Below, one piece after another: positions 1 to 8,327 of a DNA stretch of 14,646 bases; position 1 is the stretch's first letter; each line of letters opens with the position of its first letter. A model generated the notes under the pieces. That model ran no database searches. It was given only the letters and a program-made list of their open reading frames with translations, and was not told the origin of the DNA. A program made the position numbers and the translations under genes. Source of the DNA: DAONLM01 sp035406685 (GTDB lineage: Bacteria > Spirochaetota > GWE2-31-10 > MWDO01); NCBI GenBank assembly GCA_035406685.1, contig DAONLM010000056.1, positions 1 through 14,646 of the forward strand, given 5' to 3'.

Positions 1-16
1 TAATTAAAATTAAAAT

Positions 17-101
17 AGGGACAGACTTAATCCTTATACTGATGTGAAACTATTTTCCATATAGATGTCAATAACTTACCAAATTAAAATTTTGTTAGTA
101 T
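17..101 (-). repeat. Interspersed repeat, copy R1
   Basis: Read on the minus strand, this stretch matches the plus-strand copy at 8901-8982 in three ordered blocks. Block A (97 to 71) is TAACAAAATTTTAATTTGG followed by TAAGTTAT. Block B (57 to 40) is GAAAATAGTTTCACATCA. Block C (27 to 18) is AGTCTGTCCC. Block spacing is nearly the same in both copies and the bases between blocks are diverged. It lies just beyond the 3' end of the beta-glucosidase gene. No transposase is visible. It could be an eroded end of a mobile element or a REP-like unit; the family is not identified. Confidence 0.6.
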
Positions 102-197
102 AATATATTATCTCAAACTCTTTATGCCACTATTTTATTATAATAGAAATATTTTTTTACAATACTCAATCCACTATACTAAAATCAAAATGAAATA

Positions 198-1511
198 TTA
201 TCCCAAGAATTTTTTAATCATCTCCTCTGTGATTCCTTTATTCTTTACTATTTCTGAAAAAAAATAGCCGCTCTTTCTAATTGTTCTTTTTTGAGTCTTA
301 AAATCCATCTCAATAAGCCCAAATCTTGCTGACTCACCTTCTGTCCACTCAAAATTATCAGTCAATGTCCAATGAAAATATTTTTTAATATCTATCCCCT
401 CATCTATTGCTTTCTTAATATAATAAAGATGAAAATAGATATATTCTAATCTCAAATTATCCTTTGCGTCAGCTATTCCATTTTCTGTAATATAAATAGG
501 GAGTTTAAATCTTTCATAATACTTTTTTGCAATTCTATAAATACCCTCAGGATATATCTCCCATCCCAGATCATTTGTTTTAGCATCTTCTTTTAACTCT
601 ATCTTAGCAAAAAGATTATTAATATTAAAACTAAAGCTTACAATATCTCTTGAATAATAATTAATTCCAAAAAAATCAAGAAACTTACCTTTGCCAAGGG
701 GATATCCCCTTCCTACTGGCGGAATAAGTAAGCCATCCGACATACCAGTTATAAATATTTCATGAAAGAGTTTATCCAGATTCTTACTAACAATTCTGTC
801 AAGAAAAAAATCACTCTTTGGATCGAATACTCTTATATGATTGGCAACTCCAACCTTTGTATCTTTTAATCCTTTATTAAGCCTAACCTCATGAATTTTT
901 CTATAAGAAAAAATATGTGCTATTATAAGGTTTTTTGCCGATATAAGAAATCTCTTAATATTACCCTTTTCACCGGGTGGCCAGTTCCCTACTATAAAAC
1001 TCTGATAAAGATAGACATTTGGTTCATTTATTGTTATCCATTCAGAAACATATTCACCAAGATTAGCAACAACATATTCTGTATATCTTTCAAAAAGTTT
1101 TATTGATTCTGGATTACTCCATCCCCCCATATCTTCAAACCATATAGGATTTGAAAAATGATGAAGTGTAACAAGAGGTTCTATGCCACTATCTTTTAAC
1201 TTTTTAATCTCTTCTTTGTAATGATTAATCGCATTAAGATTAAAATTATCCTTTTGTGGCTCTATTCTACTCCATTCAAGGCTCATTCTGTAAATTTCGC
1301 AATTAAGAGTCTTCATTAATTCAATATCTTCATCCACTCTATTCCAGTGATCACAGGCTATTTTACAATGAGATCCATCTTTAATTCTTTTTAATTCACA
1401 CCAGCGATACCAGTTATTGTTAGTATCCCCGCCTTCAATCTGAAGAGAGGCAGTGGCTGTTCCTAATTTAAAATCTAACGGCAAGTTAAATGCTATAAAT
1501 TCTTTTTCCAT
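198..1511 (-). CDS. Glycoside hydrolase family 1 beta-glucosidase / beta-glycosidase
   Basis: This is a cytoplasmic retaining beta-glycosidase that hydrolyses beta-linked glucosides or galactosides released from oligosaccharides. The 437 residues are slightly short but normal for GH1, and there is no signal peptide. The acid/base Glu163 lies in TINEP (160-164) and the nucleophile Glu343 in ITENG (341-345). Sugar-binding residues of the family are visible: Gln24 in LQIEG, His117 in TLHHF, Asn162, and Glu388-Trp389 in the C-terminal NFEW motif. Glu388 at that place points to unphosphorylated glycosides, since 6-phospho-beta-glucosidases carry Ser there. The ATG at 1511 is 3 bases after the stop of the lytic transglycosylase gene, so the two are probably co-transcribed. 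The ribosome-binding signal is weak (AGAG well upstream), which suggests translational coupling. Exact substrate cannot be read from sequence. Confidence 0.93.
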   Translation of the reverse strand: MEKEFIAFNLPLDFKLGTATASLQIEGGDTNNNWYRWCELKRIKDGSHCKIACDHWNRVDEDIELMKTLNCEIYRMSLEWSRIEPQKDNFNLNAINHYKEEIKKLKDSGIEPLVTLHHFSNPIWFEDMGGWSNPESIKLFERYTEYVVANLGEYVSEWITINEPNVYLYQSFIVGNWPPGEKGNIKRFLISAKNLIIAHIFSYRKIHEVRLNKGLKDTKVGVANHIRVFDPKSDFFLDRIVSKNLDKLFHEIFITGMSDGLLIPPVGRGYPLGKGKFLDFFGINYYSRDIVSFSFNINNLFAKIELKEDAKTNDLGWEIYPEGIYRIAKKYYERFKLPIYITENGIADAKDNLRLEYIYFHLYYIKKAIDEGIDIKKYFHWTLTDNFEWTEGESARFGLIEMDFKTQKRTIRKSGYFFSEIVKNKGITEEMIKKFLG

Positions 1512-1514
1512 AAT

Positions 1515-2225
1515 TTAATTAAGTAAATCTCTATTTTCATTAAGATAATTCTCAATACCTATTTTTATATCTTCTTTTTCATTAATTATCTTTTCTATAT
1601 AGTTTAATGTCCTTTCACCAACTTTTGTATTTAATACATTGCCAACCCCAGCATTATACATTGCTAATGCCTTTATTAAGTTATTCTGAGATTGGTCAAG
1701 ACACCATTTTATGAATTGAGAACCATACTTAATATTTGTTTCAATATCAAAAAAGTCTTTTAAAGTAAGATTAGAAAATACAACATTATTAAGCTGACAT
1801 AATCCTCTATCAATTGTCCCATTCCTATTATAATTTATTGCTTTTGGGTTAAAATTGGATTCTACTTTCATTATAGCAACGAGTAATTCTGGCTCAATAT
1901 TATTTAATTTTGAATACTTATAAGAAAAATATGCTATCTCTTTATTACCAATATATTCTTCTAAAAATTTTATCTTAAGTTTATCCTGAAAATTTAATGA
2001 AGATATAAACTCCTTATCAGAAATATTATCAGAAAAATAATAAAAGGATTTATTATTAGCATATACATTTCTTAATCTATTGCCATTAGTAAGATTTACT
2101 ATAATAATAACACTTGCCAGATATAGAGCAAATAAAAGAATATTCTTTATCTTTTTAATTTTCTTCCATTTATCCGGTTTGTAATAATAATGATGTGGAA
2201 TTCTATTTTTCTTAAAATCAGTCAA
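1515..2225 (-). CDS. Membrane-anchored lytic transglycosylase (SLT domain)
   Basis: This is a predicted murein-cleaving lytic transglycosylase acting outside the inner membrane. The 236 residues comprise a short basic cytoplasmic tail, one membrane segment at about 29-45, a linker, and an SLT domain from about 95 to 215. Family motifs are clear: catalytic Glu122 in KVESNFNPKA, GLCQL at 141-145 (usual form GLMQI), and MYNAG at 189-193. The start is a TTG at 2225, placed 5 bases after a strong AGGAGG; no ATG near the N-terminus is better placed. A promoter lies at 2264-2292. It is the first gene of a pair with the beta-glucosidase. Pairing a murein lyase with a glycosidase could mean recycling of wall sugars, but that is inference. 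Confidence 0.88.
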   Translation of the reverse strand: MTDFKKNRIPHHYYYKPDKWKKIKKIKNILLFALYLASVIIIVNLTNGNRLRNVYANNKSFYYFSDNISDKEFISSLNFQDKLKIKFLEEYIGNKEIAYFSYKYSKLNNIEPELLVAIMKVESNFNPKAINYNRNGTIDRGLCQLNNVVFSNLTLKDFFDIETNIKYGSQFIKWCLDQSQNNLIKALAMYNAGVGNVLNTKVGERTLNYIEKIINEKEDIKIGIENYLNENRDLLN

Positions 2226-2263
2226 ATTACCCTCCTAAAAAATTATCCCTGATTTATAATATC

Positions 2264-2292
2264 AATATAAGTGAAATAATAAAAAAAGTCAA
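2264..2292 (-). promoter_or_regulatory. Promoter of the lytic transglycosylase/beta-glucosidase unit
   Basis: On the minus strand, TTGACT (2292 to 2287) is followed after 17 bases by TATATT (2269 to 2264). It is a near-consensus sigma-70 arrangement. It lies about 40 bases upstream of the TTG start and its AGGAGG ribosome-binding site. Confidence 0.6.
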
Positions 2293-2346
2293 GATTTTTA
2301 TAAACTGGACTTAATTTAAATCCCTATTATCTCTTATATTATAAGT

Positions 2347-2382
2347 AAAAAAGGCTGCCTTTTATTATGACAGCCTTTTTTT
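2347..2382 (-). terminator. Intrinsic terminator of groEL
   Basis: This is an 11-bp perfect stem (AAAAAAGGCTG at 2347-2357 with CAGCCTTTTTT at 2371-2381) around a 13-base loop. It begins 20 bases beyond the groEL stop codon. The GC-rich core is flanked by A on one side and T on the other, so it would work for the minus-strand groEL transcript and could also work in the opposite direction. Confidence 0.85.
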
Positions 2383-2401
2383 ATTTTTATACTTTAAAAT
2401 C

Positions 2402-4039
2402 TTAATACATTCCGCCCATATCACCCATTCCATGACCCATGCCACCAGATGCCTTTGCACTCTTCTCCTCTTTCTCATCTGCTACTAATGTCTCAGTAGT
2501 AATAACAAGAGATGCTATACTTACAGCATTCTGTAAAGCACATCTAACAACTTTAGCTGGATCAATGATACCTGCATCAAGTAAATTTGTAATCTGTAAA
2601 GATTGAGCATCAAAACCCATTCCCCACTTTTCATTTTCGAGTTTATGAATAACTACTGGACCATCAACTCCAGCGTTTTCTGCAATCTGTTTTAAAGGAG
2701 CCTTTGCCGCATTATAAACAATCTTTGCACCAAGCACTTCATCTGGATCATCTGCTTTAAAATTCTTTAAAACTTCTGCTGCATGAATCAAAGTAATGCC
2801 ACCACCAGGAACTATTCCTTCCTCTTTTGCAGCTCTTGTTGCTGCCAGAGCATCTTCAACTCTTGCCTTCTTCTCTTTCAATTCAACCTCAGTTGCAGCA
2901 CCGAGTTTAATTACAGCAACACCACTTGCAAGCTTTGCAAGTCTCTCCTGTAATTTTTCTCTATCATAATCAGAGGTTGTCTCCTGAATTTGTTTCTTAA
3001 TAAGATTGATTCTTGCCTGTCTCTGCTTTTCATCTCCATAACCTTCTACTATAGTAGTATTTTCTTTATCTATTGTAATTTTCTTTGCTCTACCAAGATC
3101 CTTAAGCTCTACCTTTTCTAATTGCATACCCAATTCATCAGAAATAACTGTTCCACCAGTAAGAATAGCGATATCCTCAAGCATTGCCTTTCTTCTATCG
3201 CCAAAACCAGGAGCCTTAACAGCACAAACCTTTAATCCACTCTGAATTAAGTTAACAACTAAGGTTGTTAAAGCTTCGCCCTCTACATCTTCTGCTATAA
3301 TCAATAAAGGTTTTTGAGTCTGTAAGACTTTTTCAAGAATTGGGATTATCGGCTTAATAGCAGAAATCTTTTTATCATGAATTAAAATATAAGCATCTTC
3401 AAACTCTATAACACCACTTTCTGATCTAACAGCAAAATATGGTGAAATATACCCTCTATCAAATTGCATACCTTTTACAACTGTTGTGCTATTTTCTATT
3501 GTTTTTGACTCTTCAACAGTAATAACACCTTCATGTCCTACCTCTTTCATTGCATCAGAAATAAGTTTACCAATAACTTCATCGTTATTTGCACTTATAG
3601 CAGCAACCTTTGCAATCTGCTCATCCTTAACCTTTACAGCATTTTTCTCAATCTCTTTAACAACTAATTCACATGCCTTCTGCATACCTCTCTTTAATGA
3701 CATTGGATTTGCACCAGCAGTAACATTTTTCAATCCCTCAACGACTAAAGCCTGAGCTAAAACAGTAGCAGTAGTTGTTCCATCACCAGCTACATCATTT
3801 GTCTTTGTCGAAACCTCTTTTACTAACTGAGCTCCCATATTTTCAAATGGATCCGAAAGCTCAATCTCCTTAGCAATAGTAACACCATCATTAGTGACCA
3901 CAGGAGCACCAAATTTCTTATCTAAAACAACATTTCTACCCCTTGGTCCTAAAGTAACTTTAACAGCATTAGCAACTGCATCAACACCTCTTTTCAAGGC
4001 ATCTCTTGCCTCTTTCCCATATAAAATTTGTTTTGCCAT
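2402..4039 (-). CDS. groEL: Chaperonin GroEL (60 kDa, Hsp60)
   Basis: This is the large chaperonin subunit, which folds proteins in the cytoplasm by ATP hydrolysis inside a double ring. The 545 residues match the family length. Visible landmarks are GPRGRN (31-36), DGVTIAKE (51-58), the ATP-binding GDGTTTAT (85-92), the VPGGG loop, and the Gly-Met rich C-terminal tail ending GGMY. I take the ATG at 4039, preceded by GGGAG 6 bases upstream; a TTG at 4045 would abut that ribosome-binding site and add two residues (MC) not seen in the family. groES is not adjacent: the upstream neighbour is a lipoprotein gene and then rpsU. No CIRCE inverted repeat is visible upstream, so HrcA control is not supported. 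Transcription ends at the hairpin at 2347-2382. Confidence 0.98.
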   Translation of the reverse strand: MAKQILYGKEARDALKRGVDAVANAVKVTLGPRGRNVVLDKKFGAPVVTNDGVTIAKEIELSDPFENMGAQLVKEVSTKTNDVAGDGTTTATVLAQALVVEGLKNVTAGANPMSLKRGMQKACELVVKEIEKNAVKVKDEQIAKVAAISANNDEVIGKLISDAMKEVGHEGVITVEESKTIENSTTVVKGMQFDRGYISPYFAVRSESGVIEFEDAYILIHDKKISAIKPIIPILEKVLQTQKPLLIIAEDVEGEALTTLVVNLIQSGLKVCAVKAPGFGDRRKAMLEDIAILTGGTVISDELGMQLEKVELKDLGRAKKITIDKENTTIVEGYGDEKQRQARINLIKKQIQETTSDYDREKLQERLAKLASGVAVIKLGAATEVELKEKKARVEDALAATRAAKEEGIVPGGGITLIHAAEVLKNFKADDPDEVLGAKIVYNAAKAPLKQIAENAGVDGPVVIHKLENEKWGMGFDAQSLQITNLLDAGIIDPAKVVRCALQNAVSIASLVITTETLVADEKEEKSAKASGGMGHGMGDMGGMY

Positions 4040-4170
4040 ACACAACTCCCTTTCTTTATAAATAATTTGATTGTCTAATTTTTTTATTTGACGGAAATTA
4101 AATTAATAAAATTCTTTGAAACAGGTAAATATTTTTTACATTTTTTTTAAATTTAATAGGAATAAAAAAA

Positions 4171-4533
4171 TCAATTTCTCAAAATATTCCCTTTTGAATC
4201 AACTATCCAAACCTTTTTAATCCCTTTCTCAATTTTAAGGCAAAGAGATTTATCTAGTTTAGAATTAAAATAGTTAAATTCATTCTTAAAATCAATGGCA
4301 ATATCATAGATTCCAGCAGCTAAACCGGTTATCTCGTAACTTTCACCATATTTTATGTTTAATTCCCTAGCTGTTGGATAAAATTCTCCTTGCGGAGCTA
4401 TCCATACAAACTCTATCACCTTGTCAGAATAATTAATTATTGCAAAACTACCAGTATTATCCAGTTTACCTGCTACCTTACAAGAGAAAAGGCATATACT
4501 AAATAATACCAAAAATAAAATTCTTTTTTTCAT
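4171..4533 (-). CDS. Small putative lipoprotein of unknown function
   Basis: I do not recognise this 120-residue protein. It begins with a textbook export signal: MKKR, a hydrophobic stretch to residue 17, then Cys18 in a loose lipobox LFSC of the kind tolerated in spirochaetes. The mature part of about 100 residues alternates polar and hydrophobic residues, which suggests a small beta-sandwich; one segment is GLAAGIYDIAIDFKN. The overall look recalls small lipoproteins with an immunoglobulin-like or transthyretin-like fold, but that is only a fold guess. The start fits the signal peptide exactly, yet there is no Shine-Dalgarno, and an extended -10 box ends 7 bases before the ATG, so the mRNA may be leaderless. 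It lies between rpsU and groEL, with 131 bases before groEL. Confidence 0.75.
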   Translation of the reverse strand: MKKRILFLVLFSICLFSCKVAGKLDNTGSFAIINYSDKVIEFVWIAPQGEFYPTARELNIKYGESYEITGLAAGIYDIAIDFKNEFNYFNSKLDKSLCLKIEKGIKKVWIVDSKGNILRN

Positions 4534-4540
4534 ATCTTAT

Positions 4541-4549
4541 ATTATAGCA
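4541..4549 (-). promoter_or_regulatory. Extended -10 promoter, probably giving a leaderless lipoprotein mRNA
   Basis: On the minus strand, TGCTATAAT (4549 to 4541) is a perfect extended -10 element. There is no good -35 hexamer 16-18 bases further upstream. Only 7 bases separate it from the ATG at 4533, so transcription should begin at or next to the start codon. Confidence 0.5.
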
Positions 4550-4596
4550 CAAATAATTAATTATTCCATTAATTATTTTAAAATTTACAAAAATTT

Positions 4597-4809
4597 TTAA
4601 TAAGGCTTCTTTATCTTCATCATCTTTTTTCTTTTTTTTCTTTCTAACTTTTTAGCCTTCTCATGTCTTTCAAGAGCTGGCTTTGAAAAATATCTTCTCT
4701 TTTTTACTTCTAAAAGTATTCCTTCCCTATCAACAATCTTTTTTAATTTTTTGATTGCCTTTTCAATATTGTCTTCACCTGAAACAAAAACTTCTGTCAA
4801 TTCTATCAC
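4597..4809 (-). CDS. rpsU: Small-subunit ribosomal protein bS21
   Basis: This is ribosomal protein bS21, which sits on the 30S platform near the 3' end of 16S rRNA and helps initiation. The 70 residues are of usual length. The family pattern is clear: an N-terminal segment with ENIEKA-like spacing (DNIEKAIKKLKK at about 13-24), then the basic KKRRYFSKPALERHEKAKK stretch and a lysine/arginine-rich tail. The start has AGGTGAT a few bases upstream. It lies 95 bases downstream of infA on the same strand with no clear terminator between them, so co-transcription from the infA promoter is likely. Confidence 0.95.
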   Translation of the reverse strand: MIELTEVFVSGEDNIEKAIKKLKKIVDREGILLEVKKRRYFSKPALERHEKAKKLERKKRKKMMKIKKPY

Positions 4810-4904
4810 CTCACTTTTCTGAAAGATTTTTTAATATATAATTTTAAATTTAGATTTTCTAAAAATTATAAACTTCGACAAATTAATCTATTATTATATA
4901 ATCT

Positions 4905-5123
4905 CTACTTATTTCTAAAGACTATTCTTCCTCTTGTCAAATCATAAGGAGAAACCTCAACAACAACAGTATCCCCAGGCACTATTCTTATATAATACTT
5001 CCTCATTTTACCAGAAAGCTGAGCTAAAATTTCATGCCCATTTTCTGTTCTTACTTTAAACATTGCATTTGGCAATGCAGTTGTAACAACACCTATAATC
5101 TCAATAGGTTCCTCTTTTGCCAT
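4905..5123 (-). CDS. infA: Translation initiation factor IF-1
   Basis: IF-1 is a one-domain OB-fold protein that binds the A site of the 30S subunit during initiation. The 72 residues are the standard length. Hallmarks are the MAKEE start, the LPNAMFKVRTENGHEILAQ strand pair, SGKMRKYYIRIVPGD, and SPYDLTRGRIVFR at the C-terminus. The stop is TAG. The start is preceded by AAGGAG, and a strong promoter lies at 5179-5206. It is not inside a ribosomal protein operon here; it sits between secF and rpsU. Confidence 0.97.
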   Translation of the reverse strand: MAKEEPIEIIGVVTTALPNAMFKVRTENGHEILAQLSGKMRKYYIRIVPGDTVVVEVSPYDLTRGRIVFRNK

Positions 5124-5178
5124 ATTTCTCCTTTTTTAAAAATTAAAATAAATATAATATAAATAAAATCGTTTTAAT

Positions 5179-5206
5179 AATATAACATTTTTTACAATTT
5201 TGTCAA
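5179..5206 (-). promoter_or_regulatory. Promoter of infA (and probably rpsU)
   Basis: On the minus strand, consensus TTGACA (5206 to 5201), a 16-base spacer and TATATT (5184 to 5179) are present, with TG one base before the -10 box (an extended -10). It is the closest to consensus in the window and sits in the gap between secF and infA. Confidence 0.72.
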
Positions 5207-5224
5207 GAAATTTCAGATAAATCT

Positions 5225-6475
5225 TTACCTCTTTTTACTTATCAATTTCTTTAACTGCTTTTTAGAAAGATTAATCTTTTCTTCGGAATCTTTATTAGTA
5301 GCATCTTCTTTTTCATTAAATTCTGATCCTTTTTCTTCTTCATTTGTTTTATCGTCAATTTTTTCTTGCGCCTTACTCTCTTTTATCTTTCTTTTAGAAA
5401 ACCATTTATCCCAATAATCAACGATTGGAGAAGCAATAAAGATTGAAGAATATGTTCCTACAATTATACCAATAGTAAGAATTAAAGAAAAATTCTTAAT
5501 CTTTTCGCCGCCAAAAAATAGCAACGCCAATACAGCAAGTAAAGTAGTTAAAGAAGTTAAAATGGTTCTTGATAATGTCTGATTTATAGAGACATTAAAA
5601 ATAGTCTTTAAATCAAAATCCTTCATCAAGTTAAAATTTTCTCTTATTCTATCGAATATAACTATTGTGTCATTAACAGAATAACCAATTAAAGTCAAAA
5701 CAGCAGCAATAAGAGTCATATCCAATTCTAATCTAAAAAACGAAATAACGCCTAACATTATTATAGTATCATGACACAAAGCAAGAATAGCACCAAGTGC
5801 ATATTCAAATTTGAATCTAATAGTTATGTAAATAAGCATGATAAGAAGAACAAATACAACCAAAAATATAGCCTGCCATCTCAATGTCATAGAATAAACA
5901 GGTGATATAACATTCTGGCTCTCTTTAACAACATTACTGACAACTCTCTTCTCTGGGGTTCTTAAATCCACGATTTCTCCAGGAATACTATCCTCTCCAT
6001 ATATAGAAATTGCTTTTTTAAATAGATCTCCTTCAAGTGTAAATGTCTCAGATGTTACTTCGGCTAATTTTTTATGAAAAGTTTTAATTCTTTCTTCTAA
6101 AAATTTAGAAGGAGTCATATTAGGGTCCTTGCTTATCTCTGCTAATTCTTCTTCTTTTATTATGGTTTTCACAAGATAAGAATCCATCTTTCCAATTCTT
6201 TTTTCTTCTGAAATAATAACTTTTTGAACATCATTACCAAGACCACATTCTACAGAAAGACTTCTCACCTTTTCCTGAGAAATTCCAGAATAAATAGTTA
6301 CCTGATGAACAACACCACCCTGAAAATCAACGCCCAAATTAAATCCCTTTGGCGTTAAAAATCCTAAATTTATACCTTTAGGACCAAATATATACCACAC
6401 ACTCAATACTATAAATATTAATGATGCTATAATAAAAAACAATCTAAATTTAATAAAATTAAAATTTGTTTTCAT
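5225..6475 (-). CDS. secF: Protein translocase subunit SecF
   Basis: SecF pairs with SecD in the inner membrane. The complex uses proton flow to pull exported proteins out of SecYEG on the outer face. The 416 residues hold a first membrane segment at about 11-30, the family motif NLGVDFQGG at 46-54, a P4-type outer domain up to about 198, and five further segments (about 200-219, 226-246, 252-272, 305-322, 328-350). The helix-4 motif GYSVNDTIVIFDRIREN at 264-280 is intact. The C-terminus carries an unusual charged, Lys/Glu-rich cytoplasmic tail of about 55 residues (361-416) ending in a basic patch, longer than in E. coli. The ATG has GGGAG upstream and lies 12 bases after secD, so the two are co-translated from one mRNA. 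Confidence 0.97.
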   Translation of the reverse strand: MKTNFNFIKFRLFFIIASLIFIVLSVWYIFGPKGINLGFLTPKGFNLGVDFQGGVVHQVTIYSGISQEKVRSLSVECGLGNDVQKVIISEEKRIGKMDSYLVKTIIKEEELAEISKDPNMTPSKFLEERIKTFHKKLAEVTSETFTLEGDLFKKAISIYGEDSIPGEIVDLRTPEKRVVSNVVKESQNVISPVYSMTLRWQAIFLVVFVLLIMLIYITIRFKFEYALGAILALCHDTIIMLGVISFFRLELDMTLIAAVLTLIGYSVNDTIVIFDRIRENFNLMKDFDLKTIFNVSINQTLSRTILTSLTTLLAVLALLFFGGEKIKNFSLILTIGIIVGTYSSIFIASPIVDYWDKWFSKRKIKESKAQEKIDDKTNEEEKGSEFNEKEDATNKDSEEKINLSKKQLKKLISKKR

Positions 6476-6487
6476 TCTGTTACTCCC

Positions 6488-8299
6488 TTATTTACCTTTC
6501 AATAAAGATAATACTCTTAAACTCTTAATATCTATTACACTTAATAAAGAATCAAATAACAATCTTGAAACAAAAAGTGATGTAAAGAGTGAACTTACAA
6601 TACCAAGACATAATGTTACAGCAAAACCTTTAATAGGGCCAGTTCCAAATATAGAAAGTCCAATACCTGCTGCAAAAGTAGTAATATTAGAATCCATTAT
6701 TGTCCAGAAAGCCCTATCAAATCCAAGGCTTAAAGCAGTCTTAAAAGTCTTGCCACTTCTAAATTCCTCTTTAATTCTTTCATATATGATAATATTAGCA
6801 TCAACTGCCATACCAACTGTTAAAACTATACCCGCAATACCCGGAAGAGTCAATGTTCCTTTAAACATCGCAAGTCCGCCAAGTAAGAATAGTAAATTCA
6901 AAACAACTGCCAGAGATGCTATTATTCCGCCAAAATTATAATATATTATCATAAAACCAAATACAGCAACAATACCCCATAAACATGCCCATAAGCCTTT
7001 TTCAATCGTATCCTGACCAAGACTTGCACCAACTGTATTTTCTTCTGAAATTTCCAATGGGACATTTAAACTACCAGATTTAAGAATAAGGGCCAGATTC
7101 TGTAAGTGCTCAATAGGTGCATTTCCAAGAGTAATCTGGCTTCTACCATTTGGGATCTTTTCCTGAACAACTGGATTTTCTAAAACAACATCATCAAGAA
7201 TAATTGCTATCTCTCTACCAACATTATTTCCAGTAACAGTTGCCCATTTAGTAGCAGCCTCTCCTTCTAAAACAAAATTTATTACATTTCTTCCGAGTCC
7301 ATCCTGTTGAACAGTGGCTGATTGAATTTTAACATTTTCACCAAGAAGGGATTCTTTTTCTACAACTATCATCTTCTTTACTTCGCTCTCTACCCCCCAT
7401 TTATCTCTATTTGACTTTAATAAAGCCTCTGTGTCCGGAGGTAAAACAGCAAGAAATTCTGGCAATAACTTACCATTACTATCAAAAACCTTTCTACCTT
7501 CTGCATCAGCCTGAGAAATAGCCTTTGCTAAAGCCTCTGTCCCCTCTTTTGATACAAGTTTAAATTCAAGAACACCAACTGTTTCTATTATCTCTCTTAA
7601 TTCGGATGTTCCCTTTACGCCCGGTAGATTTATTATTATCTTATCCTGATCTTTTAATTTCTGAATAGAGGTTTCCGATACTCCCCATTTGTTTATTCTA
7701 TTCTCAATCTTTATCATTGCACTATCGATCATCTCTTCTCTATCTTTTTTAGGAATGTTTCCATCTTTATATTTTTGTTTAATAGAAGGGTGATTAAAAT
7801 TTACTGTGACAACAGCGTATGCTCCACCCTGAAGATCAAGACCTAACTTAATTATCCCATCTTTTACCTTTTTCTTACTTTCATAATATTTTTTATAATA
7901 ATCATCCAATACACTTCTAAAAAAAGAGGTTACATACTTTTCTTTTTTTCTTTTTTCGAGTAGAATATCATACATCTCTTTATATGTATAATCTTTCTTA
8001 ATCTTTATTCTTGATTCTGGCGTAAGAACTCTATTAATTTTTTTTACCTCTTTTTCAAACTCCTTTTTTATTACAGCAATCTCATTTTTATAATTCTGTA
8101 GATCTTCTCCTTTACTTAATTTTTCAATAGCAATATCAACCTTTTTGTTTACCTCATCTTTTACCTGTTCCATTCTAAGTGAAGCATCGTTTTTCTCTTT
8201 TTCTGTAAAGAAGAAATACCATCTAATAGTTGGCATTAAAAAAAGTACCAATATAAAAAATATACCAATAAATATTAAATATCTTGCTCTCTTACTCAT
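6488..8299 (-). CDS. secD: Protein translocase subunit SecD
   Basis: SecD is the larger partner of SecF in the proton-driven membrane complex that completes protein export. The 603 residues have a first membrane segment at about 7-25, the LGLDLQGG motif at 152-159, and the large outer P1 domain (about 160-410, including RINKWGVSE). Five further membrane segments follow, with VGASLGQDTI (423-432), GMAVDANIIIYERIKEE (496-512) and the DSNITT segment (536-541). Unusual is a highly charged, probably coiled-coil insert of over 100 residues (about 33-145) between the first membrane segment and LGLDLQGG, where E. coli has only a short linker. From memory spirochaetal SecD proteins share this. The start has GGAGATT upstream, and yajC ends 28 bases before it. 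Confidence 0.97.
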   Translation of the reverse strand: MSKRARYLIFIGIFFILVLFLMPTIRWYFFFTEKEKNDASLRMEQVKDEVNKKVDIAIEKLSKGEDLQNYKNEIAVIKKEFEKEVKKINRVLTPESRIKIKKDYTYKEMYDILLEKRKKEKYVTSFFRSVLDDYYKKYYESKKKVKDGIIKLGLDLQGGAYAVVTVNFNHPSIKQKYKDGNIPKKDREEMIDSAMIKIENRINKWGVSETSIQKLKDQDKIIINLPGVKGTSELREIIETVGVLEFKLVSKEGTEALAKAISQADAEGRKVFDSNGKLLPEFLAVLPPDTEALLKSNRDKWGVESEVKKMIVVEKESLLGENVKIQSATVQQDGLGRNVINFVLEGEAATKWATVTGNNVGREIAIILDDVVLENPVVQEKIPNGRSQITLGNAPIEHLQNLALILKSGSLNVPLEISEENTVGASLGQDTIEKGLWACLWGIVAVFGFMIIYYNFGGIIASLAVVLNLLFLLGGLAMFKGTLTLPGIAGIVLTVGMAVDANIIIYERIKEEFRSGKTFKTALSLGFDRAFWTIMDSNITTFAAGIGLSIFGTGPIKGFAVTLCLGIVSSLFTSLFVSRLLFDSLLSVIDIKSLRVLSLLKGK

Positions 8300-8327
8300 A
8301 AAACAATCTCCATTTAATTATATAGAA

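Noticed and set aside
891..1106. Plus-strand open frame of 71 codons
   Set aside because: It lies antisense inside the beta-glucosidase gene and has no recognisable protein character or ribosome-binding site.
3486..3755. Plus-strand open frame of 89 codons
   Set aside because: It is antisense to groEL; a long shadow frame is expected opposite this conserved, codon-biased gene.
4040..4045. TTG start two codons upstream for groEL
   Set aside because: It would directly abut the GGGAG ribosome-binding site and add residues not typical of GroEL; the ATG at 4039 is well spaced.
4046..4170. CIRCE operator before groEL
   Set aside because: No TTAGCACTC-type inverted repeat is present on either strand.
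4830..4875. Small AT hairpin TTTAGA-AAA-TCTAAA between infA and rpsU as an attenuator
   Set aside because: Only six weak pairs and no U-run placed after it; chance is likely in this composition.
6750..6941. Plus-strand open frame of 63 codons
   Set aside because: It is antisense to the conserved membrane part of secD; a shadow frame.
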